From Bifidobacterium commune (GTDB lineage: Bacteria; Actinomycetota; Actinomycetes; Actinomycetales; Bifidobacteriaceae): a DNA stretch of 64,000 bases. The notes beneath the pieces were generated by a model, which saw only the letters and a program-made list of their open reading frames with translations, was not told the origin of the DNA and made no database searches. The translations under genes and the position numbers were made by a program. The DNA lies in contig NZ_FMBL01000002.1 of the NCBI RefSeq assembly GCF_900094885.1, forward strand, positions 194,697-258,696, written 5' to 3'. This document shows, one piece after another, positions 7,921 through 16,670 of this stretch. The first letter of the stretch is position 1, and the number at the start of each line of letters is the position of its first letter.

Positions 7921-9795
7921 TCACATCCGGTCAGGTGCCGAGACACCAAGCATATCAAGACCTGCGGCAATCACTCGCTGGACGGCATCGTTGAGCTGCA
8001 GGCGAGCTGCGGCACGCGCAGGCTCTGGGGTCTTGGCGATACGCATCGCTTCAAGCTTTTGCCCATCCCCTTCGCGCGCTTCGAGATCGGTCAGCTCCAT
8101 CGGCACCACTCGTTCGAGGTTGTACCACTTATGATACGTACCGGCGAGCGCCTCAAGGTAATGCGCGATCTTATGCGGAGCACGCAGGTCGCCGGCGTCG
8201 GAAACAACGGACGGCCACTGGGCCAACGCACCAAGCACCTCACCGTCTGCCGGGGTATCGAGCAGTGACAGGTCGGCGACGCTGGCATCAATCTTCGCAT
8301 CCTCGGCGTTGCGGTCCACGTTGCAGCTGCGAGCATGTGCATACTGTACGTAATATACTGGATTCTCGTTGGTATGCGAAGCGAGCACATCGAGATCGAT
8401 GTCGACGCTGGTGTTGTAGTCGGTGCGGGCGAGCGAATACCGTGCGGCATCCACGCCGACCGCATCCACCAGATCGTCGATGGTCACGACGTTGCCGGCG
8501 CGCTTGGACATGCGCACAGTCTTGCCGTCCTTCATCACGTTGACCAGCTGGCCGATGAGAATCTGCATGTTCTCGCCTGGCTTGTCACCGAACGCATCGC
8601 ACATCGCCATCATGCGACCAATATAGCCGTGATGGTCGGCGCCAAGCATGTAAATGGCGACATCGGCAGGGGCCGAAGGATTGCCGTCACGGTGACGCTT
8701 GTTATAGTAGTATGCGATATCGGCGGCAAAGTAAGCGTATTCGCCATTGGACTTGAGAATCACGCGATCCTTGTCGTCCCCATGCTTTGTGGAGGCGAAC
8801 CAAGTTGCGCCCTCCTTCTTATAAATGTCGCCTTTTTCGCGCAGCTTGTCGATGGCCTCCTCGACGGCGCCATCCTTATACAGGCTGTTCTCGTGGAACC
8901 ACACGTCGAAATTGACGCGGAATTCCTTCATGGACTGCTGAATCTCGGCAAACATCATCGGAACCGCGCGCTTGCGAAACTCCTCGCGCTGCTGCGAGTT
9001 CCCTTCGCCCAGCGATTCTCCGTTCTCGTCTTTGCCCGCATCGACGCGAGGCAAAGCGAGCACATCCACCCCATCAGCCTTGGCTTCGGCAATGACACGG
9101 TCGGCGATCTCATTGATATACGCGCCCTTGTAGCCATCGACGGGGGTTTGCTCACCGTGCGCCGCAGCCACGAGCGACTTGGCGAAACGGTTGATCTGCT
9201 CGCCATGATCGTTGAAATAGTATTCGCGCACAACCTTGGCACCGTTGGCCTCAAGCACGCGTGCCATCGAGTCGCCGGTTGCCGCCCAGCGCACACCACC
9301 GATATGAATTGGGCCGGTCGGGTTAGCCGAGACGAACTCAAGATTGAGCGTTTTGCCGTTCAGATGGTTGTTCAGACCGAACGTTGTGGAATGCACGGGT
9401 TTTGCGGCACCGGCGCCGGCATTCGTCCCCTCATCGACCGGTTCAACATCAATGACCTTGTCGAGAACCTGCGAAACAACCGCCGCGGCAGAGGCAGAAT
9501 CAAGCGTGATGTTGATGAACCCTGGCCCTGCCACCTCAACGGAAGCAATGCCATCGGCGTCGCGCAGTTGCGCCGCGAATGCTTCGGCCAGTGCGCGCGG
9601 GTTCATGCCGGCTTTCTTCGCCAGTTGCATCGCCACGTTCGACGACCAGTCGCCATGCGCACGATCCTTGGGTCGCATGACGGCCAGCTTGTCGGCCGGA
9701 GGAATAAGATCGGTCGTCAAATCACCGGCGGCTCCGGCTTCGACCAGCCCGTGGGCAATGTCAGAAATAAGTTCACTTAACACTTCAGGATTCAT
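7921..9795 (-). CDS. argS: Arginyl-tRNA synthetase
   Basis: Class I aminoacyl-tRNA synthetase that charges tRNA-Arg. About 624 residues. It has the N-terminal Add-1 tRNA D-loop recognition domain, the ATP-binding signature EFVSANPTGPIHIGG (HIGH variant HIGG), the second class I signature VRMSKRAGN, and a C-terminal DALR anticodon-binding domain ending in ALDMLGVSAPDRM-like residues. The C-terminal Met is typical of ArgRS. Upstream on the same strand lies tRNA-Arg(CCG), one of its substrates; about 220 bases of AT-richer spacer separate the two. Confidence 0.97.
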   Translation of the reverse strand: MNPEVLSELISDIAHGLVEAGAAGDLTTDLIPPADKLAVMRPKDRAHGDWSSNVAMQLAKKAGMNPRALAEAFAAQLRDADGIASVEVAGPGFINITLDSASAAAVVSQVLDKVIDVEPVDEGTNAGAGAAKPVHSTTFGLNNHLNGKTLNLEFVSANPTGPIHIGGVRWAATGDSMARVLEANGAKVVREYYFNDHGEQINRFAKSLVAAAHGEQTPVDGYKGAYINEIADRVIAEAKADGVDVLALPRVDAGKDENGESLGEGNSQQREEFRKRAVPMMFAEIQQSMKEFRVNFDVWFHENSLYKDGAVEEAIDKLREKGDIYKKEGATWFASTKHGDDKDRVILKSNGEYAYFAADIAYYYNKRHRDGNPSAPADVAIYMLGADHHGYIGRMMAMCDAFGDKPGENMQILIGQLVNVMKDGKTVRMSKRAGNVVTIDDLVDAVGVDAARYSLARTDYNTSVDIDLDVLASHTNENPVYYVQYAHARSCNVDRNAEDAKIDASVADLSLLDTPADGEVLGALAQWPSVVSDAGDLRAPHKIAHYLEALAGTYHKWYNLERVVPMELTDLEAREGDGQKLEAMRIAKTPEPARAAARLQLNDAVQRVIAAGLDMLGVSAPDRM

Positions 9796-10013
9796 GGTTC
9801 ACAGTCTAGCCTGTCTTGTGAACGAACTAAAAGGTCCGTAGCAAAGCGCAAAACCGGCAGCCGCCCCGAAAACATCGCTTCACCCACAACACTCTGCGAA
9901 ATATAATTTCATCAGATTCTCAACGTTACGAAGACTTATGTCTCACAATTCGTCAATTACAAAAAGAGTGAAACAACTAAAATTGAGAACCACCGGCCCA
10001 ATAGCCAATTCCG

Positions 10014-10087
10014 TGGGCCCGATGGGATTCGAACCCACGACCTTTTGCTCCGGAGGCAAACGCTCTATCCAGCTGAGCTACGGACCC
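10014..10087 (-). tRNA. tRNA-Arg (anticodon CCG)
   Basis: Full cloverleaf on the minus strand: acceptor GGGTCCG pairs with CGGGCCC, the D-arm is GCTC...GAGC, the anticodon stem TTTGC/GCAAA encloses the loop CTCCGGA (anticodon CCG, reading CGG), and the T-arm GTGGG/CCCAT carries TTCGAAT. The discriminator is A. The CCA end is not encoded. Confidence 0.97.
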
Positions 10088-10317
10088 ATACAACATCTCA
10101 CAGCATAGCACCGTAGCTGACCAACCGGCACGAACTCAACGAGACCAGCGGTTTGCAGTCACACTGACCGCAACCGGCACCATTGCAATCGCTTCTCCGC
10201 CATCGGGTGCAAGAGCGGGAAAGCACAACCCGATGCTTTGCCGGACTCTCGGCGATTTACTTCACGGATATGAACCTCGATGGTGCGCAATGCCGCCATT
10301 TCGTCTACACTCAAAAT

Positions 10318-10944
10318 ATGGACCCAGATATGAACGACTTCGAATTCGATCGGCGCTTCTTCTGTCGCGACATGCCCAAGGAACTGGCCGAAGGCAGCAT
10401 ACCGACACTTATTGTGCAAAGTTATTACGTTCATTGCGACAACTATGCACTGCGCGTGCGTCTGAACAGTAGGAAGACCCAAGTCGCTATGAATGCCGAA
10501 ACCGACGCCATGAATGTACTTGACGAATACCGCGACGACTTCACGGATGCATCGGTGGCCATCAAAGGCCCTTCTGTAGGCGGAACACGCTATGAAGCCG
10601 AGCGTCAGATCGATGCCGATATTGCAGCGGAACTCATCAAACGCGGCGGCGAGACCATCATCAAGAACCGCTTCTCGGCATGGATCGGCGAGGACGGATG
10701 GGACATCGACGTTTTCGGAGGTAACAACGCCCCGCTCGTAGTGGCCGAGGCCAAGCGCAGCCGACCTGTGACCAACCTCATCATCCCCGATTTCTGTATC
10801 ACCGAGATCACCGACCAGGAGCGTTTTTCCAATGACGGGCTCGCAGGCGAACCGTTCAGCACCTGGTGCAAGGATTTCGAACGGGAGCTGAACGAGCAGG
10901 GACCGCACTTCGAACAAATTTACGGCCGCAACCGTCACGAATAA
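10318..10944 (+). CDS. CYTH-domain protein (triphosphate tunnel enzyme family)
   Basis: About 208 residues matching the CYTH fold end to end. The N-terminal FEFDRRFFC replaces the usual ExExK, a weaker version. It is followed by IVQSYYV, the basic ALRVRLN strand, YEAERQIDA, IIKNRFSAW, the acidic WDIDVFGG, VVAEAKRS and the ITEITDQERFSND block that ends most CYTH domains. Family members hydrolyse inorganic triphosphate or thiamine triphosphate, or cyclise ATP; which reaction applies is unknown. ATG 10318 or 10330 are both plausible starts, with no strong ribosome site; ORF extension further upstream has no CYTH similarity. It stands alone between tRNA-Arg and a convergent terminator. Confidence 0.75.
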   Translation: MDPDMNDFEFDRRFFCRDMPKELAEGSIPTLIVQSYYVHCDNYALRVRLNSRKTQVAMNAETDAMNVLDEYRDDFTDASVAIKGPSVGGTRYEAERQIDADIAAELIKRGGETIIKNRFSAWIGEDGWDIDVFGGNNAPLVVAEAKRSRPVTNLIIPDFCITEITDQERFSNDGLAGEPFSTWCKDFERELNEQGPHFEQIYGRNRHE

Positions 10945-11045
10945 ACGGCAGTTTCGTTGCGGCGGCGTACGCATCGGCCGAAAACCGCCACAACGAGGAT
11001 TGACGGCGAATGCCTAGCTAAAGACGGAACCGTCAACGTACACGA

Positions 11046-11097
11046 AACGGCACGATCCCTGACTGCTCAGAATCACGCAGCCGAAAATCGTGCCGTT
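11046..11097. terminator. Inverted repeat between convergent genes
   Basis: An 11-bp perfect inverted repeat (AACGGCACGAT 11046-11056, ATCGTGCCGTT 11087-11097) with a 30-base loop lies between the CYTH gene and the convergent thioredoxin-TPR gene. It probably ends both transcripts. There is no strong U tract. Confidence 0.45.
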
Positions 11098-11148
11098 CGT
11101 CCTTATCAACCGAATACGTGGAAACCTGGGTTCCCGCGCCACGGCAAA

Positions 11149-12120
11149 TTAGTACATCAGCGTCGAAAGACGACGGCGAGCCGCCTTAAGCCTTGGATCA
11201 TCGGGCGCAGGGATGGCAAAATATTCGAGCAGACGCTTGCGAACCGGGTCCAGCTCAGCCTTGTGCCCCGCGGCAAGATAATCAAGCAGACGCGAGAAGG
11301 CATCCTCAATCTGTCCGCCGATCATGTCGATGTCGGCAACCGCGAGCTGTGCATCGACGTCATCGGGACGGGCGGCCGCAGCAGCGCGCACCTGGCGCAC
11401 ATCGGCACTGGCGGAACGGGCCAGCAACAACGCCTTCGAACGCTCCCGAGCAGCCAAAACATCATTCGGGTCCGCCTCAAGCACCTGCGCATAGGCTTCC
11501 GCAGCACCGGCGTAATCTCCGTCGGCCGCGAGCTGATGGGCCTGCTGATGCGCCGGCGGTACCTGATCGTCCAGTCCGGCGTCATCCGCGGTGTCTCCTT
11601 CGGCATTAGCATCGCCTGAATACGGCGCCATGCCGGTCACACCGGCTTGCTGAGCCAGCTGCACAATCTGCGGCAGCAACGTATCGGTTATCTGCTGCAA
11701 TTCCTCGTCGCTGGGCAGGCCCTCAAGAATCGGCATCGGACGGCCACCGATAAGCGCGAACAAAGCCGGCGCACCCTTGATCTGGAATGCCTGTGCAATC
11801 TCCGGTTCCGCGTTGATATCGATACGGGCAAGTTGCAGCTTCCCATCCATACCGTTGATGGCGTCACCCAGCTTCTTCGCCATGCCGATCAGCCGGTCGT
11901 CGGTGGGAACCCAAAGCAGCAACACCACCGGATAGGTAGCGGAAGTCTGCAAAACCGCCTGGAACGTGGACTGAGTAACGTCAATGACGTATCCACCAGC
12001 AGAAGGCGCACCTCCGGCCTGCCCTGGTTCGGCGTGCACCTGATGCTTGATGGCGCTCAAATCAACCGCGCCCGCCAATGAGATTCCCGGATTCTTCTGT
12101 GACTGGTTTGCTGCTACCAA
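11149..12120 (-). CDS. Thioredoxin-fold/TPR protein (CnoX/YbbN-like co-chaperone)
   Basis: About 323 residues. A short N-terminal AVDLSAIK segment typical of actinobacterial YbbN homologues precedes a thioredoxin fold (VIDVTQSTFQAVL to GLPSDEELQQITDTLL). The active-site position reads LLLWVPTDDRL, so the CxxC pair is missing and there are no redox cysteines. An acidic linker leads to TPR-like helices (AHQLAADGDYAGAAEAYAQVL and onward). Family members are holdase co-chaperones that hand clients to GroEL/DnaK. TTG 12120 has AAGGA five bases upstream and is preferred; TTG 12150 would add 10 residues. It is last in a minus-strand run behind a lipoprotein and a membrane protein. Confidence 0.8.
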   Translation of the reverse strand: MVAANQSQKNPGISLAGAVDLSAIKHQVHAEPGQAGGAPSAGGYVIDVTQSTFQAVLQTSATYPVVLLLWVPTDDRLIGMAKKLGDAINGMDGKLQLARIDINAEPEIAQAFQIKGAPALFALIGGRPMPILEGLPSDEELQQITDTLLPQIVQLAQQAGVTGMAPYSGDANAEGDTADDAGLDDQVPPAHQQAHQLAADGDYAGAAEAYAQVLEADPNDVLAARERSKALLLARSASADVRQVRAAAAARPDDVDAQLAVADIDMIGGQIEDAFSRLLDYLAAGHKAELDPVRKRLLEYFAIPAPDDPRLKAARRRLSTLMY

Positions 12121-12213
12121 AAGTTCCTTCTTTCCCCTTGCGTCGTACAACGCAAGAAACTACTTCATAAAACGTATTTGCCCCAGATGCCTATGACACC
12201 CGCAAACCGGGCA

Positions 12214-13230
12214 TCAGATCGCTTCCACCTTGATCGGTTGGCGGTCGGCGCCCACAGCCTTCACTTTCTTACCCGAATCGGCCGGCGGTACATAGAACGC
12301 AACCACGTTGACATAGGTCACCTTCATGGTGCTAGTGGTCTGGTTCTGCCCAAACAGCGCACGTTCGGCATCACTGGCCGGTTGCGACTCGCGCCCCTCA
12401 CCGGCGCTACGAGTCCACTCAGAATTGATCTGCGCCACCACAAGGTCTCCTCCTTCGGTGGAACGCATCACCGCAATCTGATCTTTGACCGGAGTGAACG
12501 TCTGAGTCTGGGTGCCATGATTGCGCTCCATGCCTTGCTGAACGGTGGCAGAGAGCTTGGCAAGGTCATCACGGAAAAAATCACCGTCGAACTTCGAGAA
12601 GTCCTTGCTTTCCTGACCATGCGAGAGCACATCTGCATAAGCATCCACTGTTTCCTGCGGTGAAAGCACCAGCCCGGAATCATCCAGAGAACCCATGCTG
12701 GAACCGATTGACGGAATTGCAAATTCCGGAAGTTTGGCGCCTTGGAAAAGGCGTACCACACCCCAGAGCTTATAATTGCTGCGCGGATCCGCCTGGTTCA
12801 GGACCAACAGACGCTTGGACTGCTGGTCCTGCGTCGTGGTGGTAATCGAAAAGATCGAACGCGGCCAACCGGACTGGGTAGGGATAATCGTCTGCGCGAT
12901 ATCCTTCGGAATGGTGGCCTTGGGATCGATGGAACCGGTCGCTTGGGCGATCGACAGCTCGCTGGTCCTTACTTCAAGCGCAGGTCCGGTGACACGAGCA
13001 GAAAGTCCGTCCGGGCTTTTGGCGTTGTCGGCGGTGTCAAGCACATCAAGAACAGACTTGCGGATCGCTTTTTCCTGGGCCTCGGTGATGTCGGGAGCGT
13101 GCGCGGACGAATCAGCGGCCTGCGGGGTCGAAACCTGGGAACCACATGCGGCAACACCAACCATGGTGGCTGTTACAAGCGCGGCTGCGGTCAACGCCTT
13201 CATAAATCTTTTCGCATTTTTCGCACTCAT
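12214..13230 (-). CDS. Predicted lipoprotein of unknown function
   Basis: About 338 residues with a type II signal peptide: positive MSAKNAKRFMK, a hydrophobic core and the lipobox VAAC (Cys29), followed by an S/A/D-rich spacer. The mature part is soluble, mixed alpha/beta in appearance, with no recognised domain. Its start overlaps the stop of the upstream membrane-protein gene by 4 bases (ATGA), so the two are translationally coupled and their products probably work together at the outer face of the membrane. No enzymatic motif was seen, and a solute-binding role is not supported by any motif. Confidence 0.8.
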   Translation of the reverse strand: MSAKNAKRFMKALTAAALVTATMVGVAACGSQVSTPQAADSSAHAPDITEAQEKAIRKSVLDVLDTADNAKSPDGLSARVTGPALEVRTSELSIAQATGSIDPKATIPKDIAQTIIPTQSGWPRSIFSITTTTQDQQSKRLLVLNQADPRSNYKLWGVVRLFQGAKLPEFAIPSIGSSMGSLDDSGLVLSPQETVDAYADVLSHGQESKDFSKFDGDFFRDDLAKLSATVQQGMERNHGTQTQTFTPVKDQIAVMRSTEGGDLVVAQINSEWTRSAGEGRESQPASDAERALFGQNQTTSTMKVTYVNVVAFYVPPADSGKKVKAVGADRQPIKVEAI

Positions 13231-15362
13231 GCTTTTTTCTCCCCACCCTTGGTTGTGGCAGGCTTTTTGCCTATTGCCCCGCTTGCCTTGCCGGACCGAC
13301 CATCCCCGTCCTTCTTACCTGTCACTTTCTTGTCGTCGCGAACATCTGATTGCTTGCTCTCGCGGCCATCGGTTTTCTTCGTATGGGTGTCCGAACCCTT
13401 ACCCTTGCGAGAAGTCGCTACCTCATTCTTACGGGCTTCTGGCTTCTTATTGCCAACGGCAGCAGATTGCCTATCACCACGTGTAGGTAATTTCTCACCT
13501 TTATGCTCCTGCGCTTTCCTGTCGGCAGCAGCGATAGATTGCTTGCCGTCACGGGCGGCCGATTTTCCATACTTACGACCGTGCGTGTCCTTATCGCCAG
13601 AGGTTGCAGGCCGCTTGCCGTCACGGGCGGCCGATTCCCCATCCTTAGGCCCATCAGCATCCTTACCCTTACCAACGGAAGATTGTTTAGCACCATTAGC
13701 TGGAGATTTCTTAGCCTCGCCGGCCGGAGATTTTTCACTCCCCCGACTGTTCGCATTATTATCGTCCCGAGCATCCGGTTTCCCATCCGCGGCGTCTGCG
13801 CTCTTGCCATCGCCGGCATACGATCGCTTAGCATCTCGGGAGGCGAATTTTCCTTTGCGACCGTCAGCGCTCTCGTTCTCATGCGCATCGGCATTCTTAT
13901 CCTCGCGAGATTCCGCCTTCTCATTGCCGCGGTCATCCATTTGATCGACCTGCTTGTTTTCAGCGCTTTCCTCATCCGCCCTCTTTGTGCCATCCGCACT
14001 GTCAGACTCCCCCGAGGGCGTGGACTGGGCACCCGAGATCTCGAAAGACAGTCGACTCAGGTAATCTCGAAGAGCATCTGAGACTGAATTCTCGTTTGCC
14101 GGCCCATCGGTGCTTGACTCAGCGGAACCGCTGCCATCATCATGCGAATCAGCAGTAGGTGACTGGAAATTCGGGCCATTTTCTGAACCAGATGATTTAC
14201 CGGTTTTCCCACGCATAGGAGCAAACCCGCTCAAGTCATCGCTACCATGATTGTCGGCCCCGCCATCCGATCCGTCTTCATCGTTCCCGTCGCTCTGCAT
14301 CTGCATATCGGCCACGAGGTTGCGTCTGGTCGGATCGATGATGCTGGGCGTTGATTTATCCTCACCTGCCGCGGCTGACGCCATCGAGGCATCGCCCGGA
14401 GTTCCGGTTGTGCCATCGGTTTTGCCATCGACGCCATCAGAGAGCTGACGCTTGTGCGACGGACGATAGTTGCGACCTCTATATGGCAGATTCTTGCGCA
14501 ACACGTTAATGCTGCCGGTCATCGCCTCAGAAATGGAAACTTCTTCGGCTTTGGCCTCCTCACGCATCTTGCGGCGCTGTTCGCGCTTGCGCTTGAATGA
14601 TTCATTGGTCATCATCGCAAAAACGGAAGCCGACAATATTGTCATCACCACACAGAACCCAGCGGCGACAAAGAACGGCAATGCGTTGTTGGGAACGTGA
14701 TCACGCACCCAACGCATTTGTACATCCACCTTGGGCTGAGCGGATTTCGTCCCACTTGCCTTCGCCGAAACATCTTCGCCCATGTCGACAATCATGACCT
14801 GGTTGCTTTTTACATCGTTCAACGATAGAGAAACCGAGGAATCTCCGCATCGCACCCTGGTCCACATGTCCGAGTCCTTGAAAGCCACCACATCGGAATC
14901 CTTTGCCGTGACGAGCTTCGGACCGGTGGCATCCTTGCCGGAAAGCGCTTTCAACCCATTCAAACCAGTGACACGGGTGTACTTCTGACCAGCGAGCCAG
15001 CCGACCGCGTCTTTGGCGCCACCAAGCGCAACACACATTTGCGCCTTGGGCTGTGCATCCGCATCTGGATCGGACTGGGACGAAGCCTTTCCCTTAGGGG
15101 TTTCGTTCTTAACCGTTACCATCGTCGAGTTGGCAAGAAGGTTAAGCACCCCCGGATCGGTGACCACGTAACGGGTCCCGGAAAACTCTGTACTGGCGCT
15201 CACCTCTCGCGACGGCTTCCAGATAGTCGCATTGAGGGCACCCAACGTGATGAAAAGCACCGCAAGAAGTCCAAAAATCGGCGCAACAACGCCACGCATA
15301 ATGGTCGCATGTCTGGTCGGCCTTGCGTTGCTTTTATTCTGCTTACTGTTTATTGAAGTCAT
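13227..15362 (-). CDS. Two-pass membrane protein with long charged low-complexity tail
   Basis: About 711 residues. Membrane segments lie near residues 23-48 and 232-255, with an extracytoplasmic domain of about 180 residues between them. A basic cytoplasmic segment follows (FKRKREQRRKMREE), then a disordered tail of more than 400 residues rich in Lys, Asp, Gly, Ala, Ser and Asn. The tail is built from degenerate repeats around motifs such as ARDGK, GKSA and DGKxxA. The charged tail could be a flexible scaffold or a nucleic-acid or partner-binding arm; no function is claimed. No clear ribosome site precedes ATG 15362; a TAGAAT box about 13 bases upstream suggests a very short leader. Divergent from the FKBP lipoprotein. 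Confidence 0.8.
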   Translation of the reverse strand: MTSINSKQNKSNARPTRHATIMRGVVAPIFGLLAVLFITLGALNATIWKPSREVSASTEFSGTRYVVTDPGVLNLLANSTMVTVKNETPKGKASSQSDPDADAQPKAQMCVALGGAKDAVGWLAGQKYTRVTGLNGLKALSGKDATGPKLVTAKDSDVVAFKDSDMWTRVRCGDSSVSLSLNDVKSNQVMIVDMGEDVSAKASGTKSAQPKVDVQMRWVRDHVPNNALPFFVAAGFCVVMTILSASVFAMMTNESFKRKREQRRKMREEAKAEEVSISEAMTGSINVLRKNLPYRGRNYRPSHKRQLSDGVDGKTDGTTGTPGDASMASAAAGEDKSTPSIIDPTRRNLVADMQMQSDGNDEDGSDGGADNHGSDDLSGFAPMRGKTGKSSGSENGPNFQSPTADSHDDGSGSAESSTDGPANENSVSDALRDYLSRLSFEISGAQSTPSGESDSADGTKRADEESAENKQVDQMDDRGNEKAESREDKNADAHENESADGRKGKFASRDAKRSYAGDGKSADAADGKPDARDDNNANSRGSEKSPAGEAKKSPANGAKQSSVGKGKDADGPKDGESAARDGKRPATSGDKDTHGRKYGKSAARDGKQSIAAADRKAQEHKGEKLPTRGDRQSAAVGNKKPEARKNEVATSRKGKGSDTHTKKTDGRESKQSDVRDDKKVTGKKDGDGRSGKASGAIGKKPATTKGGEKKA

Positions 15363-15587
15363 ATTGGTTTATATTCTACAGGGGCTGTTCGATAGATTCA
15401 GGAAAATTCTGATTTTGTTTCCTGCGGTGTAAATCGCCACGAAGGAGCGAGGGCACCTTTCACCCACCCCCACCTTTACATCAGTGCACGCACAACATCC
15501 ATCACGGCTGGCCGGAGCGAACCCCGACCATCGTCGGCAGCAACAGGCAACCCCCTAAATCAAGGTTTCGGTCTAGTGTGGTACTTT

Positions 15588-16562
15588 ATGCATAACAAAA
15601 ATCACTCGCAAATATTCAGCCGCACCCTGGCCGCGGCTTGCGTCATCATTTTATCGGTGACGATGGCGGCCTGTGGATCCGATGACGACAAGAAGTCCTC
15701 CACTAACTCCGCCAGCAACACAAACGGAGTTCAAATGGCCGGAGTCAAAGCCACGGGCGAGCCGGGCAAAAAACCAACCGTTACATTCCACACCCCCATG
15801 ACCGTGGTCAACAATTCCTATGCGGTCCTGCAAGAGGGAAACGGTGCGGCTCTGCAGAAAGACAATCATATCTGCGTCCAGGCGGTAGCATTTAACGCTA
15901 AGGACGGCAGCGAGCTAATGAGCACTTGGGAAAAGAACACCCCGGATTGCTCAATGGTGATGAACGAAGAGGGCATCAACAAAACGTATTACGATGTGAT
16001 AAAGGATCAAAAGATCAACTCGACCATTGCGTTTGGTGTTAACGATAAGAACAAGTCCAAGACCTCTTACATCATGGTGCTCACCTTGGTTTCGCAATCG
16101 AAATCACTTACCCGCGCCAAGGGTGAGAAGGTCAAGGACATCCCCGCCGACCTTCCCAAGGTAACGCTCGGTTCCAATGGCTCTCCATCGATTGATTTCA
16201 ACGGATACAAGCCGGGCGACCAACTAGTGTCGCAGACGTTGATCAAGGGTTCCGGCAAGAAGGTTGCCGAGACGGACACGATCGATGCACATTACACCGG
16301 TTGGGTGATGGACAAGGACGGCAAGCCTTCGCAGTTTGATTCCTCGTGGTCCCAAGGCAAGGCCGTACAGTTCTCGTTGCAGCAGGTTGTCAAAGGCTGG
16401 ACGCAGGGCCTTGCAGGCCAGACCGTCGGTTCGCAGGTGCTTCTGGTCATTCCGCCGGAACTGGGATATGGCAATCAGGAGAAAGACAAGATTCCTGCAA
16501 ACTCAACGCTTTACTTCGTGGTCGACATCCTTTATGACTACGGTGAAACACAAACCCAGTGA
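15588..16562 (+). CDS. FKBP-type peptidyl-prolyl isomerase lipoprotein
   Basis: About 324 residues. The signal peptide with lipobox MAAC is followed by a Ser/Asn spacer, then an unassigned domain, then a C-terminal FKBP domain: DTIDAHYTGWVMDKDG, SSWSQGKAVQFSL, VVKGWTQGLAGQTVG, PPELGYGN, PANSTLYFVVDILYD. FKBPs catalyse cis-trans proline isomerisation; here the enzyme would be tethered outside the membrane to assist folding of exported proteins. ATG 15588 is preferred over GTG 15576 because it starts at the basic MHNKNH segment. The leader is very short. It ends just before a strong bidirectional terminator shared with nucS. Confidence 0.92.
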   Translation: MHNKNHSQIFSRTLAAACVIILSVTMAACGSDDDKKSSTNSASNTNGVQMAGVKATGEPGKKPTVTFHTPMTVVNNSYAVLQEGNGAALQKDNHICVQAVAFNAKDGSELMSTWEKNTPDCSMVMNEEGINKTYYDVIKDQKINSTIAFGVNDKNKSKTSYIMVLTLVSQSKSLTRAKGEKVKDIPADLPKVTLGSNGSPSIDFNGYKPGDQLVSQTLIKGSGKKVAETDTIDAHYTGWVMDKDGKPSQFDSSWSQGKAVQFSLQQVVKGWTQGLAGQTVGSQVLLVIPPELGYGNQEKDKIPANSTLYFVVDILYDYGETQTQ

Positions 16563-16606
16563 GTAAATTGAGCATCGCAAGCTGTTAACTTGTCGACGTT
16601 TGAAAC

Positions 16607-16648
16607 AAAATTCCCGGACATGTGCAGTGCGCAGTGTCCGGGAATTTT
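16607..16648. terminator. Bidirectional intrinsic terminator
   Basis: A 14-bp perfect stem (AAAATTCCCGGACA 16607-16620, TGTCCGGGAATTTT 16635-16648) with A and T tracts at its ends, so a U run follows the hairpin on both strands. It lies between convergent FKBP and nucS genes. Confidence 0.9.
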
Positions 16649-16670
16649 GCATTGGTGTCAGTGTACCGAA

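Noticed and set aside
8335..9780. A 481-codon plus-strand ORF opposite argS
   Set aside because: It is the shadow of a full-length ArgRS gene with all family motifs.
13503..13944. Repeats in the tail of the 711-residue membrane protein as a possible CRISPR-like array
   Set aside because: The repeats are codon-phase, degenerate and directly adjacent, with no unique spacers of constant length; they encode the low-complexity tail.
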